Source: Mytilisepta virgata
Taxonomy: Eukaryota > Mollusca > Bivalvia > Mytilida > Mytilidae
Assembly: GCA_028015205.1 (NCBI GenBank)
Contig: JAPWFG010000022.1
Span: forward strand, 2,480,001 to 2,544,000
Length of the DNA: 64,000 nt
Direction of reading: 5' to 3'
Shown here: in pieces, positions 58,251 to 64,000 of the stretch
Layout: every line of letters starts with the position of its first letter
How positions within the stretch are numbered: the stretch's first letter is position 1
The notes under the pieces: generated by a model
The model's database searches: none
The model's input: the letters and a program-made list of their open reading frames with translations, nothing else
What the model was told of the DNA's origin: nothing
Program-made: the position numbers and the translations under genes

Positions 58251-59790
58251 CTGAACCGCAAAAGAAACGTCGCTTTTTCAAAATGTTAGCAAAATTCAAA
58301 ATAAATATTAATTAATGATTTTTATATAATCAGTATTACGATTACATCACCAGGTAAGATTAAATTACCTGTGAATTAAAATTTTCGGTTGAATAATTTT
58401 CAGTTGATATCGTAGAGCGACCGTACCTAAAACCGCTCGTGGGACACACTTGGCGGTAATTTTTCTTAAATCTTAAATGTTCGTGAAATTCATGCTCCTT
58501 TATGGGTATAAAAGGCCGGAGAAAATTAAAGAGTGTTAGTATCAGTGTTGACACAGAAGCTATGCCACGTCTGACTCCACAACAGAGAGAACAGGCCATT
58601 GGTCGATTGGATGCTGGGCAATCTGCCAGAGTTATTGCCAACGACTTCAACTGTGCTGTTCGAACAATTGAACGTCTACGGACACGGTACAATGCAACAA
58701 ACAGCACAAATGACCGTCCACGGAGTGGTAGACCCCTAGTCACTACCCCTAGACAGAATAGAGGTATTGTTCGTCACCATTTGATGAATCGGTTCACCCC
58801 TGCTGCCGAAACTGCCAGAAACACTGTTGGAACACATGGACGACCCATAAGTGATGATACGGTTCGTCGGCGATTAGCTGCTAGAAACATGAGATGTCGC
58901 CGTCCAGCAAGAGGACCTATTCTTACTCCTCGACACCGTCAAGCTCGTCTTCAGTGGGCCACTCAGCGACAGAATTGGCGAAATCGACAATGGCGTAACG
59001 TCATCTTCTCTGACGAAAGCCGTTACTGCATTTCAACAGCCGATGGCAGAACCAGAGTGTGGAGAAGACGCGGGGAACGTTACGAAGACAGCTGCATTCT
59101 GGAAACAGACGCGTGGGGAGGACCTAGCATCATGGTATGGGGTGGAATCGGCCTTAACGTTAAACTTGGTCCAGTCATCTTTCAGAACCTTGGCCCAGGC
59201 AGAGGAAATGGCGTAACAGCTGCCCGTTACATCGACCAAGTCTTGACACCCCATGTTCAGCCCCATTTCGCACGTCATCAAAACAAGACTTTTCAACAGG
59301 ACAATGCACGTGCGCATACCGCAAGAGCCACAAGAGACTTCCTACAGCAGAATAACATTAATGTTATGGATTGGCCGGCTTTGAGTCCAGATTTAAACCC
59401 TATTGAACATTTATGGGACGAAGTTCAAAGACGGTTGAATAATGAGCAGCCAAGTCCGACAACTGCAGCTGAACTTTCACAAGCGTTTCAGAGAGTATGG
59501 GCACGTATTCCGATGGCGTTAAATTAATCGGATCATCAACTCCATGTACCGAAGATGTGCCGCAGTAATTGGTGCCGGTGGAGGACATACACGTTATTAA
59601 CGGACGTGGGAGCACAGCTTTGAAAACATGTGACGTTGCGACAATTGTGACGTTTTTGTGAACATTGTAACCAAAAGACTGTAAATCATTCATTAAATTT
59701 TGTAAAAATTAATTTAAAATATATAAATGTCACATTGAAATAAATGTATGTGAACATGTCCTTTTGTGCGACGTTTCTTTTGCGGTTCAG
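58251..59790 (+). mobile_element. Tc1-like transposon, 1,540 bp, ends intact
   Basis: The 23-bp perfect inverted ends begin CTGAACCGCAAAAGAAACG at 58,251 and close with the reverse complement at 59,790. A TA lies on each side (58,249-58,250 and 59,791-59,792), the Tc1/mariner duplication. One transposase gene lies inside on the plus strand. Confidence 0.95.
58562..59527 (+). pseudogene. Tc1-like DD34E transposase, frameshifted near the C-terminus
   Basis: Cut-and-paste transposase that binds the inverted ends and cleaves at TA. The start at MPRLTPQQREQAIGRL (58,562) fits the family better than the in-frame Met at 58,502. N-terminal helix-turn-helix region about residues 1-45 and again about 60-110, linked by RPRSGRPL. 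The catalytic triad is D151 (FSDESR), D247 (QQDNARAH) and E282 (DLNPIEHLW), with 34 residues between D247 and E282. The frame stops at 59,527, but an extra A near 59,520-59,524 explains this: the next frame continues in typical Tc1 C-terminal sequence to TAA at 59,598-59,600. About 25 residues are thus lost. The core is intact, so inactivation is recent or partial. Confidence 0.9.
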
Positions 59791-59792
59791 TA

Positions 59793-60180
59793 TATATCTA
59801 ATCGGATTGTTATGTTAAATAGTATACCCTACTTCTTCAGGGTAAAGGAGACATTATAATTCAATAACTTGTACTGTTAATTTAATTAAAATCAAAACTT
59901 CCATTAAAATAGAGCAATGTCTGTATCGTTAAAATCTTTGTAACCATCAAATGTAGGCATTGGCCTTATGCTTGGGTAGAAACTGAAACCATTTGGTACC
60001 GGTCCCAACAGCATTTCACTGTAAAACAGAATAAGACAATCTTGTATATTACCACAGCTAGTTTTATGTGTATTGTTAAATATTAATTTTTATATTTTTT
60101 ACTTTTAATCTGAGATAAGGTAATTTCGGTATCTAAGATTTCAATCTAAACCAATCATAATCACACATCAGTCTTATTAA
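59793..60180. other. Non-coding stretch
   Basis: The first 30 bases continue repeat R2. The rest is AT-rich with no gene recognised. Confidence 0.45.
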
Positions 60181-60181
60181 A

Positions 60182-60430
60182 ACTAGATGTACTGTGAGCA
60201 AAGCTCACAAAGGATACCCCCCGCTTTTTTTGAAGATTTTTTTTTCATGCACATCTTTGGATGATGTACTTCCTTTCTGTAAAGTTTCGTTGAAATCCAT
60301 TGAGCGGTCTAGGATCAGTTGCGCTTACGAGGTTCATATATAATGTATAAGCCAAAAAAAAATAGAAGTCCAATTATCTCTCTTGTGTGATATCGGAAAG
60401 CAAAGATTTTTCTTCATGCACATCTTTGGA
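60182..60430 (-). mobile_element. Family G element, 3' portion, minus strand
   Basis: On the minus strand the end reads TGTGAGC-TTT-GCTCACA, GTACAT, CTAGTT, the same hairpin-plus-CTAGT design as families A and C. The body includes AAGATGTGCATGAAGAAAA twice (60,245 and 60,410 region) and GAACCTCGTAAGCGCAACTG. The right side is cut by the LINE at about 60,430. Confidence 0.6.
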
Positions 60431-60729
60431 TTGATTGATTAAATGTTGTTTAACGCCACGTCGACACAAATGGTCATATCGTGGCGAAAGCTGATTTTCT
60501 TTTTAAACTAAAACAAATCAGGTAAGATCAAACTTGATAAAACAAAATGCATATTTTACAAGTAAAACAGAAAATAATGAAAATATAGCTAAATAATAAA
60601 ATTCCTAAAAAATCTGATTATATAAATAATATCACAGTTTAAGCTTTTGAAACAAAGAAATATACATTATCACAGTCAACAATAATATCAACAAACAATA
60701 AGATTAAACAAATAAACTTGTGATGTGGA

Positions 60730-61231
60730 CTATATTCTATCCTCAAATATTTTAAAAGACGGTCGCCAGCGACCTTTTTAAACAAGTCTTTAATATTGTC
60801 GACTGTGTAATACCGACTAATAATGTCGGATTTATCTACACAGTCTATTAAAAGGTGTTTGACATTGTGTCGGCATTGGCATGGAATACACTCGGGAGGC
60901 GGCTCACCCTCTAAAATAAAAGAATGAGTCGTTCTGGTGTGGCCAATGCGACATCTAGTTAAAACAACTTGTTCTCTCCGGCTTCTGCCGAAGAAACAAA
61001 TATTTGTGCCAACGGTTGGCTCAATAGCATGTAATTTATTTTCTGTCAGCAGATCCCACTGGGATTATGTTTTTATGGACGCGACTTTTAAAATATCCTA
61101 TGCTTTCAAGCATTTAGCTTTAAGCATTTTGATATGAGGTAGAAAGGTAAGTCTATTGTCAAACAGAATACCTAGAAATTTTGTTTCTTTGACGACTTTA
61201 ATCGGAGAATTATAAATTTTTAGTTCAGGGT
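60730..61231 (-). pseudogene. LINE ORF2 C-terminal remnant with zinc-knuckle motif; RNase H region missing
   Basis: Past the stop at 61,232 another frame continues VVKETKFLGILFDNRLTF and LPHIKMLKAKCLKA, then a stop. It then jumps to WDLLTENKLHAIEPTV and REQVVLTRCRIGHTRTTHSF, and CIPCQCRHNVKHLLIDC (about 60,840-60,890). The last is the Cys/His motif found at the ORF2 end of I/Jockey-group LINEs. The region between, where an RNase H domain sits in Nimb/I elements, is too short, so an internal deletion is likely. Confidence 0.7.
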
Positions 61232-62239
61232 TTAAATGCAGTTATTATAAAAATGCATACATACTGTTTTAGAGTCGGAAAATTTAATACCATTTTCCGT
61301 GGCCCATTTTTCAATTTTATTTAAAGATAACTGTAGTTGTCTTTCTATGTTGTTCATATTTTTACCTCTATAACATATAAGAAAATCATCAACATAAAGT
61401 GAGCCTTCAACATTCTTTTGTAATGTTTTAGCCAAACTATTTATTTTAATACTGAATAGAGTAAAAGAGGGGATGCTTCCCTGAGGGACACGCATCTCTT
61501 GTACAAAAGGGTAAGACATGGTCGTATTTACCTTGACCTTGAACTGTCTGTCTGAAAGAAAATTTTCAATAAAGGTAGGTAACCTACCTTTCAACCCCAT
61601 ATCATTCAAGTCTTCTAAAATTCCATATTTCCAAGTGGTGTCGTATGCTTGTTCAAGGTCGAAAAAGACCGACACCACATGTTCACCTTTAGCAAACCCA
61701 CTGCGTATGAAAGACTCGAAGCGAACAAGATGATCTAACGTGCTTCTGCCCTGCCGGAATCCACACTGTATATTGGACAGGAGAGCATTGGTCTCTAGGA
61801 ACCAGACAAGGCGGTCGTTGATCATCCGTTCCATAGTCTTGCATACGCAACTTGTGAGGGCAATTGGCCGATAATTCGACGGTTCAAAATGATCCTTTGG
61901 AATAGGGACAACTGTTGCCAGTTTCCACAAAGAGGGCAAGTCACCAGTTTCCCAAATATTATTAAGTATATCTAAAAGCGTCTGTAATGATGTATCAGGA
62001 AGATGTTTAAGAAGCTTATAATGTATGTCATCAGGACCACAAGCTGTATCATGAGCTTTTGCCAAAGAATTGTTCAGTTCATGCATAGAGAAAGGGCGGT
62101 TGTATTCTTCTGAATTGTTTGATCGAAAGTTAAGTTTGGTTTTTTTCGGTTCGGGTTTTAATACGTTGAAATTCCTGAGAGTAATTTGTAGAAGAAGAAT
62201 TTTTCGAAAAAGTTTCTCCGAGTTTTTGCGAGATATCAT
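61232..62239 (-). pseudogene. LINE ORF2, reverse transcriptase segment
   Basis: The motifs are in order: CGPDDIHYKLLKHLP, YRPIALTSCVCKTMERMI, GFRQGRSTLDHLVRF, FFDLEQAYDTTWK (catalytic Asp), RVPQGSIPSFTLF and YVDDFLICY (the paired catalytic Asps of the FADD/YADD box). It enzymatically copies LINE RNA at the nicked target. True homology starts near residue 29 of this frame (KPEPKKTKLNF); upstream residues are out-of-frame overlap with the endonuclease segment. Stops at 61,232 by frameshift. Confidence 0.85.
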
Positions 62240-63383
62240 TTTCTGACGTTAAAAGAGTCTGACCATCTTTCAGATGGTGAAGATTGGCTTTCTTGTTTTT
62301 TCCATTTATTTTTTGTATAAAATTCCAAACTTTGTTCATAGGAGTATGAGAGTTTATGTTTGAGACAAAATTTTGCCATGACTTTCGTCTCTTTTGTTTA
62401 AATGTTCGACGTGCTTTCGCACGGAATATTCGGAAATTACTTAAATTATCCTGGGTTGGATGCAAATTGAATCGTCGTTCGGCCTTCTTCCTATTTTTCT
62501 TTACTTCCTCACAATCATCATCAAACCACGGTTTGCTGGGTTGTTTTGGATTCGTCGAGTTTTTAGGAATGGCTCTCTCGGCTATCGATACCAACGTTTC
62601 GCTAAATTTAAGGACTGGATCAATAACAGTATCGAAATCACCTATTTTAAGTTCATCTCGACAGAGTTGCCCGAACAAAGGCCAGTTGGCTTTGTCAAAT
62701 TTCCAGCGAGCAACTCTCTCGAATGAAGTAGGAAACAGATTCCCCAGTATAATTGGAAAGTGGTCACTTCCACATAAATCATCATGGACGCGCCATGAGT
62801 AATCCAGTAATAACGAAGGGTCACATATTGTTAAATCAATAGCCGAGTAAGAACCATTCCCCGGATGAAGGTAAGTATCAGAACCATCGTTAAATACACA
62901 CAATCCTTCCTGATTTAGTAAATCTTCTATTTTCTTGCCTTTATCATTTTGCAAATTGCTACCCCAAATGGGGTTGTGAGCATTAAAATCTCCCAGCAGG
63001 AGAAAAGGAGTTGGCAACTGACTGATTAAAGATCTGAGCTCTTGAAAATCCAAGGCAGAAGTTGGAGGAATATATATTGAACAGATGGTAACAGTTTTTC
63101 CGAAAGAAGCTCGGACAGCAACAGCTTGCAGATTTGTTATTAAATTAACCTGACTGTGAATGGTGTTATTTATAACAAGGATCGAAGAGCCACCTGCGGC
63201 TCTTTCGTCCTTTCCAACATAAGTACTGTATAGAGTATAGTTTTTAACATTTATAGAATCGTTTTCTTTTAAGTGAGTTTCTTGAAGACAAAAAGCAAAA
63301 GGAAGGAATGTTTGTACCAGCAACGATAGCTCGATAAGATTAGTTTTTAAACCCCGACAATTCCATTGAATAATATTATTCAT
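62130..63383 (-). pseudogene. LINE ORF2, AP-like endonuclease segment
   Basis: It starts MNNIIQWNCRGLKTN at 63,383, overlapping the ORF1 stop by ATGA. The endonuclease motifs are E35 (CLQETHLKE), the D132/N134 box (LLLGDFNAHNPIWGS) and S206-D207-H208 (CGSDHFPI); all catalytic residues are present. After about residue 230 a basic linker (KKNRKKAERRF, KARRTFKQKRRKSW) leads to the reverse transcriptase. The frame runs out at NQT near 62,130; the RT frame takes over at about 62,160, so one frameshift separates the domains. Confidence 0.88.
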
Positions 63384-63832
63384 TTTCTGGGCGGACGAAT
63401 AGGAGAAAATTTGGAACTATGCCCCGCGCGTGGGAAAGAGCTCCCATTCCTCCGCACAGAGACGTCTGAAATGGGGTCGCCCCAGACTGATTCCGAAAAA
63501 TCATCTGGGGTTACTTCCATTTGGCTGTCATCATCGCCATATTCGGATGACAACGTCTGAAATTTTACCAAGTGCTTTTCCGCTTTCTTTATGCGACCAG
63601 TGTTCTGTTTTAACTTTTCTATTGAAGATGAACGTTTATTTTGCTGTTGTGATGATGAGGACTGCTTATTGGATTTCTGAGGTGAAGACTGTTTATTTGA
63701 AGACTTCTGAGGCGAAGACTGTTTATTGGTTGTAGTTGAGGACTTTTGTGTTGAGGATTGAGATTTTGCATTTGAAGCATTATTTGCAGATTTATTTGTT
63801 GTTTGAAGTTTTCTTCCTAGATCTTCGCGCAT
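63380..63832 (-). pseudogene. LINE ORF1 (gag-like), C-terminal part
   Basis: Low-complexity Ser/Lys/Gln-rich chain with repeated QSSPQKS-type units (TNKQSSPQKSSNKQSSPQKS), then KAEKHLVKFQTLSSEYGDDD and MEVTPDDFSESVWGDP. The stop TGA overlaps the ORF2 start. Upstream, to the window edge, another frame reads MQTVFTWPQGAEMPKLISEF and ends in MADIYLD and a stop, so a frameshift near 63,850 splits ORF1. Its RNA-binding N-terminal part is outside the window. Confidence 0.7.
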
Positions 63833-64000
63833 CTGTTTGTCTACATTTAGTCCAGGTAGATGTCGGCCATCTCAAAGTGGTTGAATGGTAGAGATGAAGT
63901 TATTGTTTGCGAAGAACTAGAGGACTGGGATGGAGTGAATTCAGAAATAAGTTTAGGCATTTCAGCACCCTGTGGCCATGTAAATACTGTTTGCATACTG

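Larger units (their letters stand above)
60431..64000 (-). mobile_element. I/Nimb-like non-LTR retrotransposon, degraded, 5' end outside the window
   Basis: It is read on the minus strand. The 3' tail is GTGGCGTTAAACAACATTTA followed by ATCAATCAATC at 60,431. Upstream are the C-terminal zinc-knuckle remnant, reverse transcriptase, AP-like endonuclease and the end of ORF1, in the normal order for the I/Jockey group. Several frameshifts and an internal deletion make it inactive. Confidence 0.85.

Noticed and set aside
58360..58743. 127-residue minus-strand ORF over the transposase
   Set aside because: Antisense shadow of the Tc1-like transposase reading frame.
62356..62802. 148-residue plus-strand ORF
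   Set aside because: Antisense shadow of LINE ORF2, whose endonuclease motifs are clear on the minus strand.

Overview
This window looks like gene-poor nuclear DNA from a mollusc, most likely a bivalve. The evidence is AT-rich sequence, tRNA-derived SINEs ending in a GGCGTTAAAC tail, CR1-like and I/Nimb-like LINEs, a Tc1-like transposon, and dense interspersed families whose ends resemble the Helentron-associated non-autonomous elements known from bivalves and insects. I could not search a database, so the species is undetermined. No bacterial gene structure, CRISPR array or rRNA is present. I recognise only three likely host coding exons: one at 33,909 and two 3' exons at 53,641 and 54,000.

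Most of the window is built from at least five non-autonomous families (here A, B, C, E and F, plus G on the minus strand). Families A, B and C share one architecture. An imperfect 5' terminal hairpin sits directly after a T. A and B, and also E, then have a GC-rich triplet/tetramer microsatellite; I saw none in C. Next come tandem modules, a distal inverted copy of the 5' end, and a short 3' hairpin followed by CTWG-T. For E, F and G only parts of this plan are visible. At ten junction pairs the interrupted host sequence can be rejoined, and the T count of the host run is restored exactly with no target-site duplication. This is the Helitron/Helentron mode of insertion. No Rep/helicase protein is encoded here, so the families would depend on a partner elsewhere.

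Layout: 1-5,350 is an A composite inside a B remnant. 5,361-5,785 is an inverted repeat with a G16 run. 6,622-23,640 is a Russian-doll nest: a B element holds an A copy, which holds a 14.5-kb A copy, which holds further A copies and a hAT-like element; the outer A copy also carries a MITE. 24,757-28,425 holds further A and B copies and a SINE. 28,917-30,725 is family F with two abutting C elements inside. 30,726-33,043 is an A body split by a MITE and a second hAT-like element. 33,909-34,857 is a host exon with a 47-residue tandem repeat. 35-44 kb is AT-rich, intron-like DNA with degenerate repeats and a second SINE. 44.5-48.2 kb holds B, chimeric A/C and a 310-bp array. 48,226-52,788 is an A composite that is a close paralogue of 11-15.7 kb and contains an E element. 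53,641-54,112 carries two coding 3' exons. 55.7-60.4 kb holds a SINE, a CR1 fragment, a Tc1-like transposon with intact ends but a frameshifted transposase, and a minus-strand G element. 60,431-64,000 is the 3' part of a degraded I/Nimb-like LINE on the minus strand, open at the window edge.

The genes do not form an operon or pathway. What works together here is the repeat community: shared ends, shared T-run targets, mutual nesting, and a SINE that appears to share its tail with the LINE.
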